This document shows positions 7,142 through 14,522 of a stretch of DNA of 32,940 bases, in pieces. Location of the stretch: contig CACYLQ010000070.1 in NCBI GenBank assembly GCA_902775195.1, forward strand, positions 1-32,940, given 5' to 3'. The notes below the pieces were generated by a model. The model was not told the origin of the DNA. It saw only the letters and a list, made by a program, of their open reading frames with translations, and made no database searches. Both the position numbers and the translations under genes were made by a program. The first letter of the stretch is position 1; the number at the start of each line of letters is the position of its first letter. This DNA comes from an uncultured Pseudobutyrivibrio sp. GTDB taxonomy: Bacteria; Bacillota; Clostridia; Lachnospirales; Lachnospiraceae.

Positions 7142-8275
7142 TTATACCTCCCCAACTGGCATATCGTATCGATTTTTGTTACCGGTAACTATGCGGATAC
7201 CATTTTCCCCAATATACGTTGATCCGCTGAGCAATGTCTCATGGCTTTCAACGATGCAATTCTCCACATGCACGTTGTCTCCAATGTATGCTCCATTTAA
7301 GATTACGCAATTCTTAACAACAGAATTGTTGCCAACAAAAGCCTTCTTAAATAGTACAGAATTCTCTACTGTGCTGTTTATAATGCATCCACCAGCAACA
7401 AGTGAATTGGTGACCTTAGAGCCTACATTATACTTAGCAGGTGGAAGGTCGTGAGTCTTCGAAAATACACCAGGCTCAGTATGGAAGAAGCTATCTCTTA
7501 CATCCTTGCGAAGGAAGTCCATATTAGCTTTGAAATAGCTGTCTACGTCAGCAAGATTTGCCCAATATCCCTCCATCTTGTATCCGTAGATTTTCTTCAT
7601 ATTCTTATATCTAATGAGAATATCTGTTACAAAGTTATATCTGCCCTCTCTGTTGCATTCCTCCAACAAATCGATGAGAGCTCTTCTTCGGATGACATAA
7701 ACGCCTGCCGAAACAATGTCTGAATTTGCAACCATTGGCTTTTCTTCAAATTCAACGATTCGGCCGTCTCTGTCCATCTCTACCACACCATAACGGTTGA
7801 TGTCATCTCCCTCAGGAAGCTTTGCACAAACTACTGTAATGTCTGCCTGCTTTTTGATGTGATAATCAAGTACCTTATTGAAATCCAGCTTGTAAACACA
7901 ATCACCACTTGCGATTATAACATATGGCTCGTGTCTCTTCTTTAAGAAATCAATATTTTGCCAAATGGCATCGGCAGTACCTCTGTACCACCAGCTATTA
8001 TTAGTAGTAACTGTTGGTGTAAATAGGAAGAGACCTCCCTGCTTTCTACCAAAGTTCCACCATTTTGATGAGTTAAGATGCTCGTTAAGAGATCTTGCGT
8101 TGTACTGTGAAAGTACTGCTACTGTCTGGATGTGAGAGTTTGTCATGTTTGAAAGAACAAAATCTATACATCTGTAGCTTCCAGCTACTGGCATTGCGGC
8201 AATGGCACGCTTCTCAGTTAGCTGCTGCATTCTGCTTGAGTTTCCACCTGCTAGTATAATTCCTAATGCTTTCAT
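7142..8275 (-). CDS. glgD: GlgD, regulatory/partner subunit of ADP-glucose pyrophosphorylase
   Basis: A 377-residue nucleotidyltransferase-like protein with a C-terminal left-handed beta-helix. The N-terminal loop is [10 protein letters not shown] instead of the catalytic GGxGxRL form, the usual mark of Glg[23 protein letters not shown] and EFEEKP follow the GlgC order. The hexapeptide-like repeats ([25 protein letters not shown]) cover about residues 285-375. In Firmicutes GlgD pairs with GlgC and raises its activity. The ATG overlaps the glgC stop by four bases (ATGA), with AGGTGA upstream, so the two subunits are translationally coupled. Confidence 0.96.
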   Translation of the reverse strand: MKALGIILAGGNSSRMQQLTEKRAIAAMPVAGSYRCIDFVLSNMTNSHIQTVAVLSQYNARSLNEHLNSSKWWNFGRKQGGLFLFTPTVTTNNSWWYRGTADAIWQNIDFLKKRHEPYVIIASGDCVYKLDFNKVLDYHIKKQADITVVCAKLPEGDDINRYGVVEMDRDGRIVEFEEKPMVANSDIVSAGVYVIRRRALIDLLEECNREGRYNFVTDILIRYKNMKKIYGYKMEGYWANLADVDSYFKANMDFLRKDVRDSFFHTEPGVFSKTHDLPPAKYNVGSKVTNSLVAGGCIINSTVENSVLFKKAFVGNNSVVKNCVILNGAYIGDNVHVENCIVESHETLLSGSTYIGENGIRIVTGNKNRYDMPVGEV

Positions 8276-9546
8276 AATCGATCACCTGCCTTGATAATGT
8301 AGCCGCCACTAGCTAATTGTCCGTCAGGATAATCTGCCTCGCTAGTCTCGCCCTTGATAGCTGTATTTTTGCCAATAGTAACATTTGCTGGTATAACAGT
8401 GTTTTCGCCGATAACTGCAAGTCCAAATGAATATATGCTTGCATTTAACTTGCTTTCAGCTTCTTCACCCTGACCAATCTTGGCCCCTTCACCAACAACG
8501 GTGTTCTCTGCGATAATCGATTTATCTATTACGCAATTTTTACCAATGATAGCACCTTCCATTATGATTGAATCTCTAACCACTGTACCCTCATCAATCA
8601 CAACACCAGCACCTAAAACTGAATTGTAAACTTCGCCATAAATCTGTGCACCTGCACCTACAATAGCTTTCTCTACTACTGCTGTGCTAGCAATAAACTG
8701 TGGCTCGATGATATTTTGATTAGTGTATATCTTCCAAAATTCTTCATATAAGTTGAACTCTGGAATTAAATCTATAAGCTCCATATTGGCTTCCCAATAT
8801 GAACCAAGTGTTCCTACGTCCTTCCAATAGCTATTGAATTCGTAGGCATACATTGGTGCTCCCTTTTCATGTAGATATGGAAGAACGTGCTTACCAAAAT
8901 CACAGTTGCTCTGATCCTTAAGAGCAAGTAAAGACTCCTTTAATGCTTTCCAGCTGAATATATAAATACCCATAGAAGCAAGATTGCTTCGAGGATTAGC
9001 TGGTTTCTCCTCAAACTCACTGATACGCTTTTCGTCATCAGCTATAACAACTCCGAATCGAGATGCTTCCTCGATTGGAACAGGAATTACTGCAATAGTA
9101 ACATCTGCGCCCTTAGCCTTATGAAAATCTAACATGGCTTCATAATCCATTTTGTAGATGTGGTCTCCTGAAAGGATAAGCACATACTCTGGATTGTAGC
9201 TTTCCATGTATTTAAGGTTTTGGAAAATGGCGTTGGCTGTGCCTGAATACCACTCACTTGTGTCGCTCTTCTCGTATGGTGGAAGAACGGTTACACCACC
9301 ATTATTTCTGTCCAAATCCCAAGGAATACCAATTCCAATATGAGAATTAAGGACTAATGGCTGATACTGAGTCAGCACACCAACTGTATCAATACCTGAA
9401 TTGATACAATTTGAAAGAGGGAAGTCGATAATACGATACTTTCCTCCAAAAGAAACAGCTGGCTTTGCTACATCGGATGTTAATACTCCGAGTCTGCTTC
9501 CCTGCCCGCCAGCGAGAAGCATTGCGATCATTTCTTTTCTAATCAT
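8272..9546 (-). CDS. glgC: Glucose-1-phosphate adenylyltransferase catalytic subunit
   Basis: Makes ADP-glucose from glucose-1-phosphate and ATP, the committed step of glycogen synthesis. Motifs: [75 protein letters not shown], then a beta-helix C-terminus of hexapeptide repeats (about residues 295-415). Start chosen at the ATG at 9546 ([14 protein letters not shown]), 424 residues, which matches the usual family N-terminus. The frame stays open to a GTG at 9621, but those extra 25 residues (Asn-rich) do not resemble the family and overlap a possible promoter. The ribosome site (GATAGG) is weak, so the start is less certain than the identity. Confidence 0.95.
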   Translation of the reverse strand: MIRKEMIAMLLAGGQGSRLGVLTSDVAKPAVSFGGKYRIIDFPLSNCINSGIDTVGVLTQYQPLVLNSHIGIGIPWDLDRNNGGVTVLPPYEKSDTSEWYSGTANAIFQNLKYMESYNPEYVLILSGDHIYKMDYEAMLDFHKAKGADVTIAVIPVPIEEASRFGVVIADDEKRISEFEEKPANPRSNLASMGIYIFSWKALKESLLALKDQSNCDFGKHVLPYLHEKGAPMYAYEFNSYWKDVGTLGSYWEANMELIDLIPEFNLYEEFWKIYTNQNIIEPQFIASTAVVEKAIVGAGAQIYGEVYNSVLGAGVVIDEGTVVRDSIIMEGAIIGKNCVIDKSIIAENTVVGEGAKIGQGEEAESKLNASIYSFGLAVIGENTVIPANVTIGKNTAIKGETSEADYPDGQLASGGYIIKAGDRL

Positions 9547-9587
9547 CCTATCATCTTGGTTATTCGCCGCAATATTATTAATACTTT

Positions 9588-9616
9588 TTACTAAACTATT
9601 GTTAATTGTTTGACAA
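9588..9616 (-). promoter_or_regulatory. Possible glgC promoter
   Basis: Minus strand TTGTCA (9611-9616), 17-base spacer, TAGTAA (9588-9593). The -35 is good and the -10 poor. It would place transcription start just upstream of the favoured glgC start at 9546 and argues against the longer start at 9621. Confidence 0.3.
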
Positions 9617-9651
9617 TTCACCGTCAGATTCTACAATTAGAATTTTTATTC

Positions 9652-9680
9652 TTGCATGAAGCGCCTTTTGGGGGTAGAGT
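9652..9680 (+). promoter_or_regulatory. Possible murC promoter
   Basis: Plus strand TTGCAT (9652-9657), 17-base spacer, TAGAGT (9675-9680), about 50 bases before the murC ATG. Both boxes are only partial matches. The glgC-murC intergenic space is short and divergent, so both promoters must lie within it. Confidence 0.35.
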
Positions 9681-9728
9681 TATGTAGGAAAATTTTGAAA
9701 AAATTTAATTAATTAAAGAAGGATTAAT

Positions 9729-11002
9729 ATGTATAAAATCGATTTTAATAACAAGATTCACGTCCATTTTATTGGAATCGGCGGAATCAGTATGTCAGGC
9801 CTTGCCGAGATTTTACTTGGCGCAGGCTTCACTATCTCAGGTTCAGATAGAAGTGAATCTGACCTTACAAAACATTTAGAGGCACTTGGTGCTAAGGTTA
9901 ACTATCCACAGGCAGCCTCAAACATCACTTCAGATATAGACCTTATTGTTTACACTGCTGCAATCCACGAGGATAACCCTGAATTTGCTGCAGCCAAAGC
10001 TTCAGGCAAGCCAATGCTTACACGTGCAGAGCTTCTTGGAGAAATGATGGAAAACTATGCCAGATCTATTGCAGTTGCTGGAACACATGGTAAGACAACT
10101 ACCACATCAATGATTAGTCAGATTCTTCTTGAGACAGCTGACGACCCAACTATTTCTGTTGGTGGAATCCTTGATGCTATCCACAGCAACGTTCACGTTG
10201 GCGACAGTGATGTTTTCATTACAGAGGCTTGTGAGTATACAAACAGTTATCACTCATTCTTCCCTAAATACAACATTATCCTTAATGTTGAAGCGGACCA
10301 TCTTGATTTCTTCAAGAATCTTGAAAACTATCGTGCTTCATTTAAGAAGTTTGCTGGTAACACAGCTGATGACGGAATCTTAATTATCAATAACGAAATT
10401 GATGATGTTAAATACTTTACTGAAGGACTTAAATGTCAGGTAATCACATACTCTCTTAAGGGTGATGCTGATATTTATCCTACTGATATTACATACAACG
10501 AAAAGGGCTGCGCTAGCTTTGTTCCTGTATTCAATGGCAAGACTTACGACAAAGTAACCCTTAACGTTCCTGGTGTTCACAATGTTTCAAATGCTCTTGC
10601 AGCAATTGCGCTTTCTATCGAAATGGGTATTTCTTACGAGAATATCCTTGCTGGACTTGCTAAGTTCAGCGGCGCCCACAGAAGATTCGAGTTCAAGGGC
10701 ACATATAATGGTGCAACAGTTATTGATGACTACGCTCATCACCCAACTGAAATTTCAGCCAGCCTTGCAGCTGCTGTTAATTACCCACACAACAGACTTA
10801 TTGTCTGCTTCCAGTCTCACACTTAGTAAGCGCAAAAGACATTGCTGACAGAATAGAAAAGCTTGGTACAGAAGTCCACTATTTAGGCACTTTTGAAGCC
10901 TGCGAAAAATTTTTACAAAAAAATCTTTTGAACAACGACCTGTTGATAACTATGGGCGCCGGAGACGTCTATTTAGTAGGCGAACATCTATTAGCTAATT
11001 AG
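9729..11002 (+). pseudogene. murC: UDP-N-acetylmuramate--L-alanine ligase, broken by internal deletion and frameshift
   Basis: MurC adds L-Ala to UDP-MurNAc in peptidoglycan synthesis and is normally essential. The first 365 codons are intact in look: FIGIGGISMSGLAEILL, the ATP-binding AGTHGKTTTTSMIS, EADHLDFF, SGAHRRFEFKG and DDYAHHPTEI. At CFQSHT (about 10824) the frame hits TAG. The remaining C-terminus then reads on in another frame (about 10824-11002): VSAKDIADRIEKLGTEVHYL, then LLITMGAGDVYLVGEHLL and a stop at 11002. The conserved block between them (normally YTRTKA... to ...YAAREKN..G, about 36-38 residues) is missing. The total is 1274 bases, so the loss is 3n+1 bases, probably about 109-115. 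The start has GAAGGA upstream. Identity is certain; whether the lesion is real or an assembly fault is not. Confidence 0.93.
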
Positions 11003-11020
11003 TTATCCACATTATCCACA
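11003..11020 (+). promoter_or_regulatory. Two tandem consensus DnaA boxes
   Basis: TTATCCACA occurs twice back to back (11003-11011 and 11012-11020), each a perfect 9-mer DnaA box in the same orientation. A third, weaker inverted site (TGTGGATTT) is at 11050-11058. They begin directly after the murC stop and lie upstream of dnaD and the helicase loader gene. A DnaA control role on that operon is inferred. Confidence 0.6.
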
Positions 11021-11062
11021 TTTTTTGCACTAATACGTTGGTGAAAAAATGTGGATTTTTTT
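11014..11062 (+). terminator. Rho-independent terminator after murC
   Basis: ATCCACATTTTTT (11014-11026) pairs perfectly over 13 bp with AAAAAATGTGGAT (11044-11056). A further CAC/GTG pairing closes the loop, and a T run follows (11056-11062). The left arm overlaps the second DnaA box. Confidence 0.85.
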
Positions 11063-11135
11063 ATGCCCTTTTTTCAAGGCCTCATAATATTTATCCGTTT
11101 GCGGCCCTTGTGCCCTTTTCTTTTTGATTTCACTT

Positions 11136-11144
11136 TGATATAAT
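11136..11144 (+). promoter_or_regulatory. Extended -10 promoter of the dnaD operon
   Basis: TGATATAAT gives a perfect TATAAT (11139-11144) with the TGn extension. No convincing -35 is found at 17 bases, which extended -10 promoters tolerate. It lies 32 bases before the dnaD ATG at 11177 and about 120 bases after the DnaA boxes. Confidence 0.65.
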
Positions 11145-11176
11145 TTGACTCAGTTTTGAGGGAGAGGATAATAATT

Positions 11177-12271
11177 ATGGCTGACATCATGCTACACACC
11201 AGTACTAATTCTGGTTTTACTTGCATTTCTAATACTTTTATTGACGATTTCATGAAAGATGCCAATGGAGAGTACGTAAAGATTTACCTTTACTTGCTGC
11301 GTTGTCTAAATCGAGAGGACTATGATTTTTCCATCTCGCGGTTGGCGGACTGCTTAGACCACACAGAAAAGGATATTATGCGAGCTTTCACTTATTGGGA
11401 GAAAGTGGGGTTGCTCCGTCTTGAGTACTCTGAAGACAATGAGCTTTCTGGAATCTGTCTAGTGGATGTGAATGGAACTCGTTCATTCACATCAGTACAC
11501 AATACTGGGATACCATCAGTTGCTGTAAGCGCTGGTGCTCCTGCAGTTTCAAATATTGCAACACCATTTAAACCAAGCTACACTGCAGACGAATTAGACG
11601 CTTTCAAGGAAGAGGACGAAGTATCGGATTTAATTTTCGCCACTCAGACATACCTTGGCAGACCACTTTCTAATTCGGACACAAACACATTACTGTTCTG
11701 GTACGATGGTCTTCACATGTCTGTAGATTTAATTCAGTATCTTATCGAGACATGTTTGGACAATGGCCACAACAGCTTCCACTACATGGATACTGTAGCT
11801 CGTAACTGGACTGAAGATGGAATCACAACTGTAGAGGATGCTAGAAAATCATCTAGCGCACACACAAACACTGTTTACTCAATTAAGAAGGCACTTGGTA
11901 TTGGAAACAGAGATTTAGTTGAATCAGAACTCAACTTTATCGATAAATGGGCTAACGCCTACGGCTTTAGTTTAGACATTATCTTAGAAGCCTGCGAGCG
12001 TACTATAGCATCTACAAACAAGCCTAGCTTCAAATATGCCGATTCAATTCTTACAAGCTGGAACAAATCATCTGTTAAAACATTAGATGATGTTGCCCGC
12101 CTTGATCAGGAATTCACAAAGGCTACTGTATCAAAGCTTTCAGATGCATCTAGAATCAAGAACGCCAATGCTTCAGATAACAGAGCAAAAGCAAACAACA
12201 AGTTTTTGAACTTTGAACAGCGTCAGAACTACGATTTTAACGCTTTAGAGAGAAAGCTTTTGGGAAATTAA
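11177..12271 (+). CDS. dnaD: DnaD domain protein (replication initiation)
   Basis: Start set at the ATG at 11177 (MADIMLHTSTNSGFTCISN) with GGGAGAGG upstream; the TTG 21 bases earlier would include that site. The product has 364 residues. The N-terminal about 100 residues look like a winged-helix DnaD-type domain (FMKDANGEYVKIYLYLLRCL, then ISRLADCL and AFTYWEKVGLL). Two helical DnaD/DnaB-like domains follow, each ending in the family's Y-x3-[IV]-x3-W signature: YMDTVARNW (203-211) and YADSILTSW (287-295). In Bacillus DnaD helps load the replicative helicase at oriC and restart sites. It is first in an operon with the helicase loader (14-base gap). Having two C-terminal domains is also known in Firmicutes relatives. 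Confidence 0.93.
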   Translation: MADIMLHTSTNSGFTCISNTFIDDFMKDANGEYVKIYLYLLRCLNREDYDFSISRLADCLDHTEKDIMRAFTYWEKVGLLRLEYSEDNELSGICLVDVNGTRSFTSVHNTGIPSVAVSAGAPAVSNIATPFKPSYTADELDAFKEEDEVSDLIFATQTYLGRPLSNSDTNTLLFWYDGLHMSVDLIQYLIETCLDNGHNSFHYMDTVARNWTEDGITTVEDARKSSSAHTNTVYSIKKALGIGNRDLVESELNFIDKWANAYGFSLDIILEACERTIASTNKPSFKYADSILTSWNKSSVKTLDDVARLDQEFTKATVSKLSDASRIKNANASDNRAKANNKFLNFEQRQNYDFNALERKLLGN

Positions 12272-12285
12272 AAGGGAGGTATTAT

Positions 12286-13275
12286 ATGGCACTTACCAAC
12301 GAGCAATATGATGCACTTATGCGTGAATACAATCACAAACAGTCTAGAAATAACCAAATCGTTTCATTCCGCACCAAGGAATTATATTCTGCCGTACCTT
12401 CACTTTCTTCAATAGACGAAGAAGTTTCAAGAGTATCTATATCTTCTATCACATCTATCTTTGAAGGCAAGGATGTAGCTTCTGCTTCTGCCGATTCAAA
12501 GGTTAAGCTTGAGGCCCTTAAAAATAAGCGTTTAGAGCTTATGAAGGCCGCTGGTTTTCCAGAGGATTATCTTGAACCACCATACGATTGTCCTGATTGC
12601 AAGGACACAGGTTATATAAACGGAAAGCGCTGCCATTGCTTTAAGCAGGCAGCTCTTAATATTGTCTATAAACAATCCAACATTAACAATATTTTATCAA
12701 AAGAAAACTTTAGCATGTTTGACCTCAATATGTATGATGATGACTATTATGAGCCTGGTTCTGAGGTCAGTGCTCGGGCTAATGCTGAAATAGCCCTTGA
12801 TAAGGCCACTAATTTTGTGCAGAATTTTCGACAAAAAGGTGGTAATCTCTTGTTATTAGGGAAAACAGGTTGTGGTAAAACCTTCCTGTCTAATTGTATC
12901 GCGAAAGCTCTATTAGACCAAGGTATCTCGGTTATTTATTTCACATCAAGCGAGCTTTTCAGAGTTTTTGAAGAACAGACATTTAAGAAGAATGCCAATG
13001 TGGCAGAACTTCATGATCACATATTTGATTGCGATTTGTTAATCATCGATGATTTAGGCACAGAATTTCAGAATTCATTCACTACAGCCCGCCTATTTCA
13101 ATGTTTAAACGAAAGATTACTCCGTAACAAATCAACTATTATTTCCACTAACCTCTCTTTAAAAGATTTGAGAGACACTTACAGCGAACGTATTACTTCG
13201 CGAGTATTTTCGAACTATGAAATGATAAAACTCATAGGAAATGATATTCGTATGAAAAAAGTAATATCTAAATAA
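12286..13275 (+). CDS. DnaC/DnaI-type replicative helicase loader (AAA+)
   Basis: A 329-residue protein. The N-terminal helical part (about 1-95) leads into a zinc-binding cluster CPDCKDTG...CHC (Cys102, 105, 116, 118), then an AAA+ ATPase domain: Walker A LLGKTGCGKT (about 190-199), Walker B LLIIDDLGTEF (251-261), sensor STNLSL (287-292) and ERITSRVF (301-308). This order is that of DnaI/DnaC helicase loaders, which deliver the hexameric helicase to DNA. The start has GGGAGG upstream. Pairing with dnaD and nearby DnaA boxes supports the role. The alternative, a phage or IstB-type ATPase, is less likely because of the Zn cluster and context. Confidence 0.93.
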   Translation: MALTNEQYDALMREYNHKQSRNNQIVSFRTKELYSAVPSLSSIDEEVSRVSISSITSIFEGKDVASASADSKVKLEALKNKRLELMKAAGFPEDYLEPPYDCPDCKDTGYINGKRCHCFKQAALNIVYKQSNINNILSKENFSMFDLNMYDDDYYEPGSEVSARANAEIALDKATNFVQNFRQKGGNLLLLGKTGCGKTFLSNCIAKALLDQGISVIYFTSSELFRVFEEQTFKKNANVAELHDHIFDCDLLIIDDLGTEFQNSFTTARLFQCLNERLLRNKSTIISTNLSLKDLRDTYSERITSRVFSNYEMIKLIGNDIRMKKVISK

Positions 13276-13302
13276 TAATTTAATAGTATCAAGGAGCAAA
13301 AC

Positions 13303-14481
13303 ATGCCAAATAATGAAATCGTGTTGGAAAACACACCACCTATGGCTGAACTTGGGTTAATCCCACACAAGAGCTGTACAGCCATCGCGGAGAGAGTTAA
13401 TGATTACCTTCTTGCATGGAGACAGGAGCGCAAAAGTGACCAGTCTATTATTACACTTGCTGGTTATCGAAGTGATTCCTACATTGTTGATGCTGACTGC
13501 CCACGTTTCGGTTCAGGCGAAGCTAAGGGTATCATCAAGCAGTCTGTTCGTGGACTTGATTTATACATCCTTGTTGATGTAACAAATTACAGCCTCACTT
13601 ACACTGTTTGTGGTCACGAGAATCACATGAGCCCAGACGATATTTTCTGCGACCTTAAGCGCATCATCGCAGCCGCAATGGGCAAGGCAAAGCGTATTAC
13701 TGTTATTATTCCTTTCTTATACGAAGGTAGACAGCACCGCAGAAGTGCTCGTGAATCCCTTGATTGTGCTATGGCACTTCAGGAACTCGTTAACATGGGT
13801 GTTGATAACATCATCACATTTGATGCTCACGACCCACGTGTTCAGAATGCGATTCCTCTTCACAGCTTTGAGACAGTATCACCTACATACCAGTTCCTTA
13901 AGGGCATCTTTAAGAACTGCAAGGACTTAAAGCTTGATAATGATCACCTTATGATTATTTCACCTGATGAAGGTGGTACAAAGCGTGCCGTATATATGGC
14001 ATCTGTTTTAGGTGTTAATGTTGGTATGTTCTACAAGCGTCGTGATTACAGCCGTATCGTAGATGGACGTAATCCTATTGTCGCTCACGAATTCCTTGGA
14101 AATGACGTTTCTGGTAAGGACGTAATCATCGTTGATGATATGATTTCTTCAGGCGAGTCTATGATAGATGTTGCTACAGAGCTTAAGAAGCGTAATGCTA
14201 ATCGTATCTTCGTAGTAGCTACATTCGGACTCTTCACAAATGGTATGGCTAAATTCGATAAGGCTGTTGAAGAAGGTATCATTTACCGCGTTGTTACAAC
14301 AAACCTTACATACCTTCCAGAAGAAGTTCAGAATAAGGACTACTTCATCAAATGTGATATGTCTAAATACATCGCTTACATCATCGATACTCTTAACCAC
14401 GAGTGCTCAATCTCAGAGCTTCTCAATCCTTATGGACGTATCGAAAAGCTTATCACTCGTTACAAAAATGGCGACTATTAA
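13303..14481 (+). CDS. prs: Ribose-phosphate pyrophosphokinase, long divergent type
   Basis: Makes PRPP from ribose-5-phosphate and ATP for nucleotide, His and Trp synthesis. The PRPP-binding loop VIIVDDMISSGESM (274-287) is clear. ISPDEGGTKRA (219-229) corresponds to the family's SPDxGGxxRA, and ITFDAHDP (171-178) to the D.H segment. At 392 residues it is about 75 longer than the usual ~315. The flexible loop normally RPYARQDR is here PFLYEGRQHRR (137-147), and there is an extra N-terminal region and a longer C-terminus. This matches a divergent form I associate with Lachnospiraceae. The start has AGGAG upstream, 27 bases after the helicase loader gene; a bidirectional terminator follows. 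Confidence 0.94.
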   Translation: MPNNEIVLENTPPMAELGLIPHKSCTAIAERVNDYLLAWRQERKSDQSIITLAGYRSDSYIVDADCPRFGSGEAKGIIKQSVRGLDLYILVDVTNYSLTYTVCGHENHMSPDDIFCDLKRIIAAAMGKAKRITVIIPFLYEGRQHRRSARESLDCAMALQELVNMGVDNIITFDAHDPRVQNAIPLHSFETVSPTYQFLKGIFKNCKDLKLDNDHLMIISPDEGGTKRAVYMASVLGVNVGMFYKRRDYSRIVDGRNPIVAHEFLGNDVSGKDVIIVDDMISSGESMIDVATELKKRNANRIFVVATFGLFTNGMAKFDKAVEEGIIYRVVTTNLTYLPEEVQNKDYFIKCDMSKYIAYIIDTLNHECSISELLNPYGRIEKLITRYKNGDY

Positions 14482-14492
14482 AATAAAAATAA

Positions 14493-14517
14493 AGCCTCGA
14501 GCATTTCGCTCGAGGCT
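14493..14517. terminator. Bidirectional terminator between prs and the ltaS-like gene
   Basis: AGCCTCGAGC (14493-14502) and GCTCGAGGCT (14508-14517) form a perfect 10-bp stem with a 5-base loop. A T-rich run follows on the plus strand (ATTTTTTATT), and the mirror A-rich run (AAATAAAAATAA) precedes it, so it can end both converging transcripts. Confidence 0.92.
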
Positions 14518-14522
14518 ATTTT

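Noticed and set aside
9547-9621. N-terminal extension of GlgC from the GTG at 9621
   Set aside because: The extra 25 residues are Asn-rich and unlike GlgC N-termini, there is no ribosome site before the GTG, and a possible promoter overlaps them.
10573-10848. Separate small gene overlapping the murC break
   Set aside because: It is a +1 shadow of murC, Leu/Ser-rich without family likeness, and ends at the deletion junction by chance.
11003-11062. Chromosomal origin (oriC) at the DnaA boxes
   Set aside because: Only two good boxes, no AT-rich unwinding region with box clusters, and no dnaA, dnaN or rpmH nearby. A regulatory site is more likely.
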